Shown here: positions 8,309 through 17,051 of the stretch, in pieces
Layout of the letters: the number at the start of each line of letters is the position of its first letter
Numbering within the stretch: position 1 is the first letter of the stretch
DNA from: JALOKP01 sp963800865
Lineage (GTDB): Bacteria > Acidobacteriota > Polarisedimenticolia > J045
Length of the DNA stretch: 64,000 bases
Assembly: GCA_963800865.1 (NCBI GenBank)
Contig: CAWDCL010000004.1
Location: 930,001-994,000, forward strand
Direction of reading: 5' to 3'
Made by a program: the position numbers and the translations under genes
Notes under the pieces: generated by a model
What the model was told of the DNA's origin: nothing
Seen by the model: the letters and a program-made list of their open reading frames with translations, nothing else
The model's database searches: none

Positions 8309-8683
8309 TCACCGCGCGTCCCGCTCCGGGCGCCCGAAATCGTCGGCCAGCCGGACGACGTCTTCCAGCTCGGGGGTGCTGACCTCGATGAATTCGGCCT
8401 CCTCGAGCGCTTCCACCCGGTGGACGGTCCCCGGCCGGACGTGGATCACGGTTCCCGGCCCGACCTCCGCCACGCGGTCCGCCAGGGTGACCCGGGCGCG
8501 CCCCCGGACGAAGATCCACGCCTCCTCCTTGCGCTCGTGGTACTGCAGCGAGAAGCGCTTCCCGGCGGCGACGACGAGGCGTTTCATGACGATCCGCTCG
8601 CCGACCACGAGCCAATCCTCCCGTCCCCAGGGCTTGAGGACAACTCGAACCTCCGGGAACGGCATCGGATCTTGCGAATCCAT
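8309..8683 (-). CDS. Cupin, mannose-6-phosphate isomerase type II-like
   Basis: This 124-residue single cupin domain resembles the C-terminal isomerase half of bifunctional ManC/AlgA proteins. It has the usual opening VVLKPWGREDWL, the metal-binding first motif QYHERKEEAWIFVRGRARV, and the second motif PGTVHRVEALEEAEFIEVST. It would convert fructose-6-phosphate to mannose-6-phosphate. It is the first gene of the minus-strand operon running to 4118 and is divergent from the sigma-54-controlled gene at 8983. The ribosome site GAGGAGAC lies about 12 bases upstream. Confidence 0.85.
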   Translation of the reverse strand: MDSQDPMPFPEVRVVLKPWGREDWLVVGERIVMKRLVVAAGKRFSLQYHERKEEAWIFVRGRARVTLADRVAEVGPGTVIHVRPGTVHRVEALEEAEFIEVSTPELEDVVRLADDFGRPERDAR

Positions 8684-8758
8684 GGGGGTCGGCGTCTCCT
8701 CTCCCGCGCTTGTTCCGGCGGGACTTACCTTGTGCGGCCCGATGGTTCGACCGGATCG

Positions 8759-8778
8759 GTCACCCGAAAACGGAATTG
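8759..8778 (+). promoter_or_regulatory. Putative activator-binding site (copy 1)
   Basis: The segment GTCACCC-GAAA-ACGGAATTG closely matches a segment at 10346-10366; the two differ by one inserted base and two substitutions. Each ends about 120 bases before a -24/-12 type promoter. That distance and the shared sequence fit an upstream activating sequence for a sigma-54 enhancer-binding protein, most simply the NtrC-like regulator at 14407-15805. The rest of the two upstream regions is not similar. Confidence 0.5.
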
Positions 8779-8897
8779 TTATGGGCGAGCGGATTTTGGG
8801 CGGTCCGCGGGGCCCGGCCGGCCGAGGCGTTCGCTCGTTGGCAGGATAAGTCTAACAAATGAGGCTAGATCGGAGCACGGGGGCGAAACGCCTCGGA

Positions 8898-8913
8898 TGG
8901 CACGGGCCTTGAA
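8898..8913 (+). promoter_or_regulatory. Sigma-54 (-24/-12) promoter candidate
   Basis: TGGCACG, four bases, then TTGAA. The -24 element matches the sigma-54 consensus perfectly and the GG-to-G spacing is right. The -12 element has A where the consensus has C (TTGC). Transcription would start near 8924, about 60 bases before the ATG at 8983. An AT-rich stretch at 8850-8875 lies between this and the putative activator site, where DNA bending is usually needed. Confidence 0.45.
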
Positions 8914-8982
8914 ATACAAGCGCTCTGGAGGCGGCCTGCCTCGGGGGATGGCCTGCCCGTTTCGGGTTCCGAGAGGGATACG

Positions 8983-10290
8983 ATGAGAAGGCTGGTCACG
9001 GCCCTGGTGGTCCTGTTCGCGGCGACGGGATGGCTCTACGCCGGCACGATGAGCATCGCGTGGGATCCGGTGTCGGACAGCGATCTCGCCGGATACAAGG
9101 TCTACTACGGCACCGCCCCCGGCAATTACACGCTGAGCAAGGACGTCGGGAACACGACCTCGACGGTCCTGACCGGCCTGGACCCCTGTACGCGCTACTA
9201 CGTGGCGGTCAAGGCCTACGACACCGGCGGGCTCGAGTCGGCGTCCTATTCGAACGAGATCGCCGGGCTTCCGCGCCCGGTGTTGAACACCGTGACGCCG
9301 GCCTCCGGCGACCAGGGGGCGTCGCTCACGCTGACGCTCGGCGGCGAGTCCTACGACACCGGCGCCACGGTGGAGTTCACCGGCACCGGGATCACGGTGC
9401 TCGCCACGCGCCGCGACTCCTGCTCGCAGCTGTCGGTGGACATCCAGATCGCCGCCGGGGCGGCGACCGGAGCCCGCGACGTCACCGTGCTGAACGCCGA
9501 CCGCTCCTTCGGCACGAAGACCGGCGGCTTCACCGTGACCACCAACGCCGCGCCGACCGTGGCCTCGACCACTCCGGCCGCGGGCGCGACGAACGTCGCC
9601 GTGACCGTCAAGCCGACGGTGACCTTCAGCGAGAAGATGGACCCGGCGACGGTCACCACGTCGACGGTGCGCCTGCTGGACTCGACCGGCGCCGCCGTGG
9701 CCCAGGCCGCCGGCTCGCCGAGCCTGTCGGCCGACGGCCTGACCGCGACGATCACGCCGTCCGCCAACCTCGGCTACACGAAGACCTACCGCGTCAACGT
9801 CATCGGCGGGGCTTCGGGCGTGAAGGACATCACCGGCAAGACGATGGCCTCCGATTACACCCAGAGCCCGGGCTTCACGACCGCGGCCGCGCCCGACACC
9901 ACGGCGCCCACGGTCAGCAGCACCAACCCCGCCGACGGCGCGACCAACGTCGTGATCACGGTGAAGCCGCAGGTCGTCTTCAGCGAGGCCATGGACGCGG
10001 CGACGATCACGAGCAGTACGGTGCAGCTGCTCGACTCGACCGGTGCCCCGGTCGCGCAGGCGGCGGGCTCGCCGGTCCTCTCGGCCGACGGTCTCACCGC
10101 GACCATCACCCCCGCCGCGTCGCTCAAGGAACGGGCGAACTACAAGGTCCGGGTCGTCGGCGGCAGCTCCGGCGCCAAGGACAGGGCGGGCAACGCGCTC
10201 GCGAGCACCTTCACGCAGGCTACCGGCTTCACCACCGAGAACCTGCCGCCGAAGGCGCCGACCAACAACCGCCGCTCGGACACGAAGTAG
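8983..10290 (+). CDS. Secreted fibronectin type III / Ig-like surface protein
   Basis: This 435-residue exported protein has a signal peptide (MRRLVTALVVLFAATGWLYA). An FnIII domain follows at about 21-95 (TMSIAWDPVSDSDLAGYKVY through YFVAVKAYDTGG-like strands), then an IPT/TIG-like domain (PVLNTVTPASGDQGASLTLT, about 98-185), then two near-identical Big_5-type Ig-like domains (about 188-300 and 305-420). Each of these carries a TVTFSEKMDPATVT-like strand. There is no sortase, PEP-CTERM or membrane anchor, so it is secreted or bound non-covalently. It lies directly below a sigma-54-like promoter and is paralogous to the next gene. Adhesion or matrix structure is likely but inferred. Confidence 0.85.
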   Translation: MRRLVTALVVLFAATGWLYAGTMSIAWDPVSDSDLAGYKVYYGTAPGNYTLSKDVGNTTSTVLTGLDPCTRYYVAVKAYDTGGLESASYSNEIAGLPRPVLNTVTPASGDQGASLTLTLGGESYDTGATVEFTGTGITVLATRRDSCSQLSVDIQIAAGAATGARDVTVLNADRSFGTKTGGFTVTTNAAPTVASTTPAAGATNVAVTVKPTVTFSEKMDPATVTTSTVRLLDSTGAAVAQAAGSPSLSADGLTATITPSANLGYTKTYRVNVIGGASGVKDITGKTMASDYTQSPGFTTAAAPDTTAPTVSSTNPADGATNVVITVKPQVVFSEAMDAATITSSTVQLLDSTGAPVAQAAGSPVLSADGLTATITPAASLKERANYKVRVVGGSSGAKDRAGNALASTFTQATGFTTENLPPKAPTNNRRSDTK

Positions 10291-10345
10291 GTGGCGGGGC
10301 CAGGGATGGCCAGCGGGACGGCCGGGGGGCAAACCGCCGCCCCCT

Positions 10346-10366
10346 GTCACCCCGATGACGGAATTG
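10346..10366 (+). promoter_or_regulatory. Putative activator-binding site (copy 2)
   Basis: This is GTCACCCC-GATG-ACGGAATTG, the partner of the site at 8759-8778. It includes an inverted repeat, GTCA-N6-TGAC. It ends 122 bases before the TGG of the -24 element at 10488, against 120 bases for the first copy. The conserved distance supports a shared regulator. Confidence 0.5.
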
Positions 10367-10437
10367 GAATCGAGCCGGGCCCGACCTGGAGCCGGGGCCG
10401 GCTCGAAACCCCTTCCGAGAGGCTTAATCGCTTTATG

Positions 10438-10450
10438 AATCAACCACTTA
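10438..10450 (+). promoter_or_regulatory. IHF-type bending site candidate
   Basis: AATCAACCACTTA is an exact match to the IHF consensus WATCAANNNNTTR. It lies between the putative activator site and the -24/-12 promoter, as in classical sigma-54 promoters. It sits within a 7-base inverted repeat (GGCTTAA ... TTAAGCC, 10421-10454). Whether this organism's IHF/HU proteins use the E. coli consensus is unknown. Confidence 0.4.
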
Positions 10451-10487
10451 AGCCGTACAGGCCGCGCCCCGGAAGGGTCGTCGGGCA

Positions 10488-10503
10488 TGGAACGGTGATT
10501 GCA
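10488..10503 (+). promoter_or_regulatory. Sigma-54 (-24/-12) promoter
   Basis: TGGAACG, four bases (GTGA), then TTGCA: one mismatch to TGGCACG-N4-TTGCW, with the essential GG and GC dinucleotides present and correctly spaced. The start of transcription would be near 10515. This excludes the TTG at 10499 as start codon and supports ATG 10553. Confidence 0.6.
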
Positions 10504-10552
10504 TAACTGGAACGGAAGCGTCCGAGTTGCGGGGGTCGGTACGGGGTGCGGC

Positions 10553-12409
10553 ATGAGTTCCGGTCACGGAATCCGCGGATGGTGTGACGGCCCCTCGGGG
10601 ACCGGCTTCGTCTGCGTTCCCGGGCGGCTCCTCCTGGTCCTCGCGTTGGTCCTCCTGGCCGGCGGCATCGCCTCCGCCGGGACGGTATCGCTCGCGTGGG
10701 ACCCGGTGGTCGATCCCGACGTCACGGGCTACCGCGTCTACTACGGCCTCGCGCCGACCGCGATGACGGCCGTTTCGGACGCCGGGCTCGTCACCGAGGC
10801 GACCATCGGCGGGCTGGCCGACTGCGCGACCTGGTACCTCTCCGTCCGCGCCTACGACGGGGGCGGCCTCGAGAGCACCGAGGCGAGCAACATCGTGATG
10901 GGCTGGCCGCGGCCGGTCGTCATCGCCTCGCAGCCGCGCTCGATCAACCCGGGCGAGACGGCCCTGCTCACCGTCAGCGGCGTGAACTTCGACCCCGGCG
11001 TCCCCGGCGACCTCCGTCACCCGGGAGCGACGATCGAGTTCTCGCACCCCGGCCTCCGGGTCCTCGAGGTGATCCACGACGCCTGCGGGCAGGTCCGCGT
11101 GCGCGTCGAGGCGCTGTCCGACGCCCAGCCGGGCTGGTCGGCCCTGACGGTCCGCAACGTCGACGTGTCGTGGGACGATCCGAGCGTCCATCCGAAGGTG
11201 TTCGGGACACTCGAGCAGGGGCTCGAGGTCCTCTCGTCGCAGTCCAACGAAGCGCCGCGGGTGGCGAGCAGCTCGCCGGCCCCGGGCGCGCCCAGCGTTC
11301 CGCTGAGCATCCGGCCGTCGATCGTCTTCAGCGAGCCGGTCGACCCGGCGAGCGTGACCGCGCTTACCGTGCGCCTGCTCGACGCGAGCAACGCCGTGGT
11401 GGCGCAGGCCGCGGGCTCCCCGTCGGTCAGCGGCGCCGAGGTCACGATCTTCCCGGCCCAGGCCCTGCGCGCCAGCACGTCCTACCGGATCGAGGTGACC
11501 GGCGGAGCGGGCGGCGTAAGGGACCTCACCGGGCTGCCGCTCACGGCGACCTGGCGCCTCGACCCGGCCTTCACCACCGCCGCGGACGCCGGCTCCCTGG
11601 GCGCGACGATCGTCGACAGCGCACCCGCCGCGGGGCAGACCGGCGTGAGCGTCGCAAGCCGCGAGGTCCGCGTCGTGTTCGACCGGGACATGCGCCCGCT
11701 CGCCGCCAGCGCCAACGCGGCCGCGCTGCAGAAGGCCTTCCGCGTCCTGTACGGCACGAAGGCCCTGGCCCACGCCCCCGGCTCGCCCACGTTCGAGAAC
11801 GACGGGCGCACCGTCCTGATCCGCCTGCGCGATCCGCTGCAGGCCGGCCTCAGCTACGTGACCAGCGTGAACCTGGCGGACAGCAAGCTGCGCGCCGCGC
11901 TCACCACGGCCGGGCACGCCGACCTGGCGATGAGCCGCGGTTGGTACACCTCGCCCGCGTGGAAGACCGTCGAAGCGCTGGTCGCCGCCGAAGCCCGCGT
12001 CGCGGGCGCGGATACGGGGCTCCCGCTGCTGATCGGCGGCACCAGCCCGCCGCCGCAGAACGCGGCCGTCGGGGTCAACGCCGAGTTCCGGCTGACCTTC
12101 TCGGAGCCGGTCTACGCCGCCTCGGTCACGCCGTCGACGCTGCGCATCCTGGGCGGCGGAAAGGCGCTGGGTCTCGCGGAGCGGCCGCGGTTCGAGGATG
12201 GCGGGCGCACGGTCGTGATCCGTGCCGCCGGCGCGCTCGAGCCCGGCAAGCTGCACAAGATCCAGGTTCGCACCGGTCGCAAGGGGGTGATGCTCCAGGT
12301 GACCGGCGGGGGCGCCGCGCCGATCGGCGCGCCGCGCATCATTTACGTGCACTTCGCGACCGAGGTCTCGGCGGCAGCACAGAGCCAGAGCCTCGGCCTG
12401 GGAGAGTGA
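10553..12409 (+). CDS. Secreted FnIII / multi-Ig-like surface protein
   Basis: This 618-residue paralogue of the preceding gene starts at ATG 10553. An upstream in-frame TTG lies inside the promoter and is not used. The signal peptide is unusually long, with its hydrophobic core LLLVLALVLLAGGIASAG at about residues 24-41. Domains in order: FnIII (TVSLAWDPVVDPDVTGYRVY), IPT/TIG-like, then three Big_5-like Ig domains with RPSIVFSEPVDPASV, REVRVVFDRDM and AEFRLTFSEPVYAASV strands. No C-terminal anchor is seen. It is followed within 2 bases by the dockerin gene, so the two are probably co-transcribed from the sigma-54 promoter. Confidence 0.85.
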   Translation: MSSGHGIRGWCDGPSGTGFVCVPGRLLLVLALVLLAGGIASAGTVSLAWDPVVDPDVTGYRVYYGLAPTAMTAVSDAGLVTEATIGGLADCATWYLSVRAYDGGGLESTEASNIVMGWPRPVVIASQPRSINPGETALLTVSGVNFDPGVPGDLRHPGATIEFSHPGLRVLEVIHDACGQVRVRVEALSDAQPGWSALTVRNVDVSWDDPSVHPKVFGTLEQGLEVLSSQSNEAPRVASSSPAPGAPSVPLSIRPSIVFSEPVDPASVTALTVRLLDASNAVVAQAAGSPSVSGAEVTIFPAQALRASTSYRIEVTGGAGGVRDLTGLPLTATWRLDPAFTTAADAGSLGATIVDSAPAAGQTGVSVASREVRVVFDRDMRPLAASANAAALQKAFRVLYGTKALAHAPGSPTFENDGRTVLIRLRDPLQAGLSYVTSVNLADSKLRAALTTAGHADLAMSRGWYTSPAWKTVEALVAAEARVAGADTGLPLLIGGTSPPPQNAAVGVNAEFRLTFSEPVYAASVTPSTLRILGGGKALGLAERPRFEDGGRTVVIRAAGALEPGKLHKIQVRTGRKGVMLQVTGGGAAPIGAPRIIYVHFATEVSAAAQSQSLGLGE

Positions 12410-12411
12410 CG

Positions 12412-13209
12412 ATGAGCACAGGGCACCCGTTCCGTGCCGGCAGGATGCCGCGCGTCGCGCTCGGCCTCCTGCTCGGCGCGCTCTTCATGCTCGGCGCCGC
12501 GGCGGCCTGCGCGGCCGACCTGACGGTCGCGTGGGACGCGAGCGACGACGAAGTCACCGCGGGCTACGACGTGGAAGTGCTCGACCTCGAGGGAACGGTC
12601 CTGCAGACGCTCGACGCCGCCGACGCCACCCGCCTCGTCATCACCGGCCTCGCCGACGGCACCGTCTACCGCGTGCGCATCCGTCCCTACGACCAGTGGG
12701 GGAACCGCGCGCGCACGCCGAGCCGCGACCTCGTCACGTATCCGTCGCCGCGGGTGGACGAGGTCCTGGCCGCACCCGCGCCCGGGAGCAGGGGCGAGGC
12801 GGTGCTGCGCGGCGTGAACGTAGCGCCGGGCGCGCGCCTGGTCCCGGTCCGCGCGGGCCTCCGGACGGGTGCCGTCCGCGTGCTGGCGCACGACCGGGTG
12901 GCGGTCGACGTGGCGCTCCTGTCCGGGGCGCGCCCCCTGGCGCCGGGCGACCTGCTGGTGGTGAACCCGGTGCGCCGCACCGAGGACTACCTGAAGGTGC
13001 ACCGTGAGCTGCTGGACGTGGACGGGTCGGGAAGCGCCGACCCGGCCGACGCGCTGACGGTCAGGGCGGCCGCGGGTCGGAAGACGGGGGCCCCGGACTT
13101 CGACCCGGCGCTCGACCTGAACGGCGACGGCGCGCTCGACGACGCCGACGCGGTGCTGATCGAGACGCTCCTGGCGCCGTCCAGCCCCCCCGCGGGGCAG
13201 GCGCCTTGA
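12412..13209 (+). CDS. Secreted FnIII protein with C-terminal dockerin-like domain
   Basis: This 265-residue exported protein has a signal peptide core ALGLLLGALFMLGAAAACAA. An FnIII domain (DLTVAWDASDDEVTAGYDVE, about 36-108) is followed by a beta-rich middle domain. The C-terminal ~60 residues carry two Ca-binding loops, DVDGSGSADPADAL and DLNGDGALDDADAV, spaced as in type I dockerins. Dockerins bind cohesin domains, but none is recognised in this window. Its stop overlaps the kinase start (TTG 13206), tying the surface proteins and the two-component system into one transcript. Confidence 0.85.
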   Translation: MSTGHPFRAGRMPRVALGLLLGALFMLGAAAACAADLTVAWDASDDEVTAGYDVEVLDLEGTVLQTLDAADATRLVITGLADGTVYRVRIRPYDQWGNRARTPSRDLVTYPSPRVDEVLAAPAPGSRGEAVLRGVNVAPGARLVPVRAGLRTGAVRVLAHDRVAVDVALLSGARPLAPGDLLVVNPVRRTEDYLKVHRELLDVDGSGSADPADALTVRAAAGRKTGAPDFDPALDLNGDGALDDADAVLIETLLAPSSPPAGQAP

Positions 13210-14354
13210 CCCGGGGCGCCGCGCCCGCGAGATTCGCCCTCGTGGGCGATCGGGACCATGCGGACGCGGCGACCGCGCCGGGAGACGGCTCTGCCGCCTC
13301 CGACTCGTTCTTCCGCAAGGTCGTGGAGGGGATGCGCTGCGCGATCATCACGGTCGATCGCGCCGGCTGCGTCCTGACCGTCAACCAGCTCGCCCGCGAG
13401 ATCCTCGAGTTGCCCCACGACGAGCCGGCCGGCCGGCCGGTCGAAGAGGTCTTCGCGGCCCACCCGCGGCTGGCCGCGGTGCTGCGCGACTCGCTGGAGA
13501 TGACGTTCCTGCCCAACCGCGCCGAGATGGAGATCCGCTCGCGCGAGGACGACGGGCGCACGATCGGCTTCACGATCAGCCCGATCCCCGGGTCGGACGG
13601 GCCGGAAGGGGTCGCGCTCTTCTTCAAGGACCTGACGCTGGTCGAGCGCCAGGAGGAGCAGGAGCGGCTGCGCGACCGCCTCGCCGCGCTCGGGCAGATG
13701 GCCGCGAGCCTGGCCCACGAGATCCGCAACCCGCTGGCCTCGATCGACGTCACGGCGACACTCCTGCTGCGCAAGCTCGGCGACGGCAACGGCGTGCAGG
13801 AGCTGGTCGAGAAGATCGCCGAGGACGTCCGGCGCCTGAACCGCACCGTCACCGGCGGGCTCGAGTTCGCGCGGGCGCTCACCGTCGAGCGGGCGGTGCA
13901 GCCGCTGCCGCCGCTGCTGGAAGCGGCGCTCGAGGAGTCGCGCCACCGCTTCCCGGGCGGCGCGATCGAGATCGAGCGGCGCTACGAGCCCGGCCTGCCG
14001 GACGCCGAGGTGGACGGCCACCTGCTGCGCCAGGCCCTGGTGAACGTGATCGCCAACGCGCTCGAGGCGCTCGGCGGGCGGGGGCACCTGGCGCTCGAGG
14101 CGCACGCCGTGGCGCGCCCGCAGCACCCGCCGGTCGCGGTCGATCTCGTGATCCGCGACGACGGCCCGGGGATCCCGGCCGAGGTGCGCGAGAAGATCTT
14201 CCACCCGTTTGTGACCACCAAGAAGGGCGGTTCAGGAATCGGGCTCGCCATGGCGCGCAAGATCGTCGAGTGTCACCATGGATTGATCGACGTGACCAGC
14301 AGCCCGGGCGAGGGAACGGCCTTCCGGATCCGGATTCCCTGCCGCGAGAGCTAG
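13206..14354 (+). CDS. NtrB-like PAS sensor histidine kinase
   Basis: This 382-residue soluble kinase without membrane segments senses a cytosolic signal. A PAS domain spans about 35-145 (GMRCAIITVDRAGCVLTVN). The phosphoacceptor box is LAALGQMAASLAHEIRNPLA with His171. Then come the N box VNVIANALEAL, G1 DDGPGIP, F-box HPFVTTKKGG and G2 GSGIGLAMA. It probably starts at TTG 13206, overlapping the dockerin gene; GTG 13242 is an alternative. It is followed after 52 bases by its partner sigma-54 regulator. The pair resembles the NtrBC/PrsKR type and probably controls the promoters at 8898 and 10488. Confidence 0.9.
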   Translation: MTRGAAPARFALVGDRDHADAATAPGDGSAASDSFFRKVVEGMRCAIITVDRAGCVLTVNQLAREILELPHDEPAGRPVEEVFAAHPRLAAVLRDSLEMTFLPNRAEMEIRSREDDGRTIGFTISPIPGSDGPEGVALFFKDLTLVERQEEQERLRDRLAALGQMAASLAHEIRNPLASIDVTATLLLRKLGDGNGVQELVEKIAEDVRRLNRTVTGGLEFARALTVERAVQPLPPLLEAALEESRHRFPGGAIEIERRYEPGLPDAEVDGHLLRQALVNVIANALEALGGRGHLALEAHAVARPQHPPVAVDLVIRDDGPGIPAEVREKIFHPFVTTKKGGSGIGLAMARKIVECHHGLIDVTSSPGEGTAFRIRIPCRES

Positions 14355-14406
14355 CCGCCCGCGCTGCCCTGCGCACCGGCGGACCGATCCGGGGAGAAAC
14401 AGAGCC

Positions 14407-15805
14407 ATGCGCAAGATCCTCGTCGCCGAAGACGAGCGCAACCTCCGCGAGGGGGTCGCCGAGGCGTTCCGCGATGCCGGCCACGAGGTGGTCGAGGCCG
14501 AGGACGGCCTCGTCGCGCTGAAGGCGATCGAAGAGCAGGTCTTCGACCTGATCATCACCGACTACAAGATGCCCGGCTGCGACGGCCTCGAGCTGATGCG
14601 CCGGCTGCGCCTGATGAACGACACCACGGCCGTGATCATGGCGACCGCCTACGGCACGGTCGAGGGCGCGGTCGAGGCGATGCGGCTGGGCGCCTTCGAC
14701 TACATCCAGAAGCCGTTCAACCTGGGCGAGCTGGAGATGCGCGCCAACCGCGCGCTCGAAGTCCGGCGGATGGAGGCCCGGCTGCAGGCGCTCGACCGGC
14801 GCGAGCTGGTCCAGCGCTTCGACAACATCGTCGGCGAGTCGCCGGTGATGAAGCGCGTCTTCGACGTCGTCGCCAAGGTCGCCCCCTCGAACGCGACGGT
14901 GCTGATCCTGGGCGAGACCGGGACCGGCAAGGAGCTGATCGCCGAGGCGATCCACCGGCACTCGGGCCGGCGCGAAGGGCCGTTCGTCAAGGTGAACTGC
15001 GCGGCGCTGCCGGAGAACCTGCTCGAGTCGGAGCTGTTCGGCCACGAGCGCGGCGCCTTCACCGGCGCCGACCGGCAGCGGGTCGGGCGCTTCGAGCTGG
15101 CCAACGAGGGGACGTTGCTGCTCGACGAGATCGGCGACGATGTCGCCCGGCACGCAGGCCAAGGTGCTGCGCGTGCTGCAGGAGCGGGAGTTCGAGCGGT
15201 TGGGCGGGACGCGGACGATCAAGTCCGACGTGCGCGTCGTGGCCGCGACCAACCGCGACCTCGAGGACGCGATCGCCAGCGGCGGGTTCCGCGAGGACCT
15301 CTACTACCGCCTCAACGTGGTCTCGATCCGGATGCCTCCGCTGCGCGAGCGCAAGGAAGACATCATCCCGCTGGCGACCTTCTTCCTGCACCGCTTCGCC
15401 GACGACCTCAAGAAGCCGGTCCGCGGCTTCTCGCCGGCCGCGCTGCGCGTCCTGACCCGGCACCACTGGCCGGGGAACATCCGCGAGCTGGAGAACACGG
15501 TGGAGCGCGCGGTCCTGATGGCCGACAGCGACATCGTCGAGCCCAAGGACCTGTCGGTCGCCGGCCAGGAGTCCGGCCGCGACGACCGCAGCGGGCGGGT
15601 CGGCTCGGTGCTGCGCCTGCCGGCCGAAGGCGTCCCGCTCGACGACCTCGAGAAGATGGCCATCCTGGAAGCGCTGCGGATGAACGACTGGGTCCAGAAG
15701 GACGCCGCGCGCTTCCTGGGGATCAGCAGCCGCGTGATGAACTACAAGATCCAGAAGTACGAGATCACGCACGCGCGCTGGAACCGGAACAAGACGCCGG
15801 CGTGA
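14407..15805 (+). CDS. Sigma-54-dependent NtrC-family response regulator, frameshifted
   Basis: It activates sigma-54 RNA polymerase when phosphorylated. The receiver domain spans 1-120 with Asp52 (LIITDYKMPGCDG) and Lys102. The AAA+ domain has Walker A GETGTGKE, the sigma-54 contact loop GAFTGAD, and LLLDEIGD. A C-terminal Fis-type helix-turn-helix follows (KDAARFLGISSRVMNYKIQ). One extra G near 15139 shifts the frame right after LLLDEIGD; reading resumes from ATG 15140 (MSPGTQAKVLRVLQER) to TGA 15805. Either the assembly has an inserted base or the protein is truncated before ATP hydrolysis is complete. Everything on both sides is intact, which favours a sequencing error. Confidence 0.85.
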
Positions 15806-15811
15806 TCGCGG

Positions 15812-16946
15812 TTACCGCCCCGCGAAGAACTCCGTCAGCGCGTCCTTGACCCGCACCACCTCGCGCTCCCCCAGCCGGTTGAAGAACGGCAGCGCGATCG
15901 TCCGCGCCGCGACCGACTCGGTCACCGGGAACATCCCCTCGCGGAAGCCCGAAGCGCTCGCGGTAGAAGGGCTGCAGGTGGATCGGCGAGAAGTAGTTGC
16001 GGCAGCCGATCCCGCGGGCGCGCAGGTGCTCGAGCAGCGCGTCGCGCTCGACGCGCCCGTACTTCGGGGCCAGCGCGACCACGTACACGAACCACGAGAT
16101 CCGCTGCCCCGGCGCGGCCGGCGGCGGCAGGACCAGCTCCTCGATCCCGCCGAGGTGCCGCTGGTAGAGGTCGACCACCTGCTGGCGCGCGGCGATGAAC
16201 TCCTCGAGCCGCTCGAGCTGGACCAGTCCCAGCGCGCAGAGGATGTCGGGGATCCGGTAGTTCCAGCCCAGGCGCTCGTGGGCCAGCCAGTTCCCGTCCG
16301 CCCCGCGCCCCTGGTTGCGCAGCGAGGAGAGCAGCGCCGCCAGCTCGCCGTCGTCGGTGACGACGATCCCGCCCTCGCCGGTCGTCATCTGCTTGTTGGG
16401 ATAGAAGGCGAAGATCCCGGCGCGGCCGAAGGTCCCGGCCTTCTTCCCGTCGATCGTCGAGCCGATCGCCTCGCACGAGTCCTCGATCACCGCGAGGCCG
16501 CGGCGGGCCGCGATCGCGTTGTAGGCCGGCATCGGGCAGGGGCGGCCGAAGACGTGGACCGGCAGCAGCGCCTTCGTCGTCGGCGTGATCGCGGCCTCGG
16601 CCGCCGCCGGGTCCATGTCCCAGGTCACCGGGTCGATGTCGGCGAAGACCGGCGTCGCCCCCTCGAACAGCAGGCAGTTGGACGAGGCGACGAACGAGAA
16701 CGGGGTCGTGACGACCTCGTCCCCGGCGCCGATCCCCAGCGCGTGCACGAGCAGGTGCAGCCCCGCCGTCCCGGAGGAGACCGCGACCGCGTGGCGGCTG
16801 CCGGCGTAGCGGGCCATCGCCTCCTCGAACTGCGCGAGGCGGGGACCGAGGCTGAGCTGGCGGTCCCGCAGGACCTCGACCACGGCGGCGATTTCGCGCT
16901 CCCCGACGTCGGGGCCGGAGAGCGGGACCTCTTCGTGCAGCGACAA
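15812..16946 (-). CDS. DegT/DnrJ/EryC1/StrS sugar aminotransferase, frameshifted near C-terminus
   Basis: This PLP enzyme transfers an amino group to a nucleotide-bound ketosugar, typically for surface glycans. The start TTG 16946 is chosen because GAGGAGG lies 6 bases upstream, giving LSLHEEVPLSGPDVGEREI. Conserved blocks are SSGTAGLHLLVHALGIGAGD, the aspartate segment AVIEDSCEAIG, and the PLP-lysine block FAFYPNKQMTTGEGG. An inserted base in a run at about 15948-15950 shifts the frame after PFYRERFG. The other frame then gives the expected ending (FREGMFPVTESVAARTIALP ... EFFAGR) to TAA 15812. With the shift repaired the length is 377 residues, normal for the family. Confidence 0.85.
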
Positions 16947-17051
16947 GAAAACCTCCTCGAAGGAAGGTAATGCAGACCGGCTCCGCGGGCGAGCGCCGGA
17001 CGGGCAGGGCGCACCGCCGCGAACGCCCGCGGACCGGGCGCGCCCGCGGAT

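Noticed and set aside
10318..10360. GGCAAACC stretch resembling part of a cyclic-di-GMP riboswitch
   Set aside because: The second conserved half of that riboswitch (GCAAAGCC ... CGGUAGG) is absent, and the sequence overlaps the activator-site motif shared with 8759.
8983..13209. PEP-CTERM/exosortase anchoring of the FnIII proteins
   Set aside because: None of the three proteins ends in a PEP motif plus membrane helix and basic tail, and no exosortase gene is present, although the two-component pair resembles PrsK/PrsR.
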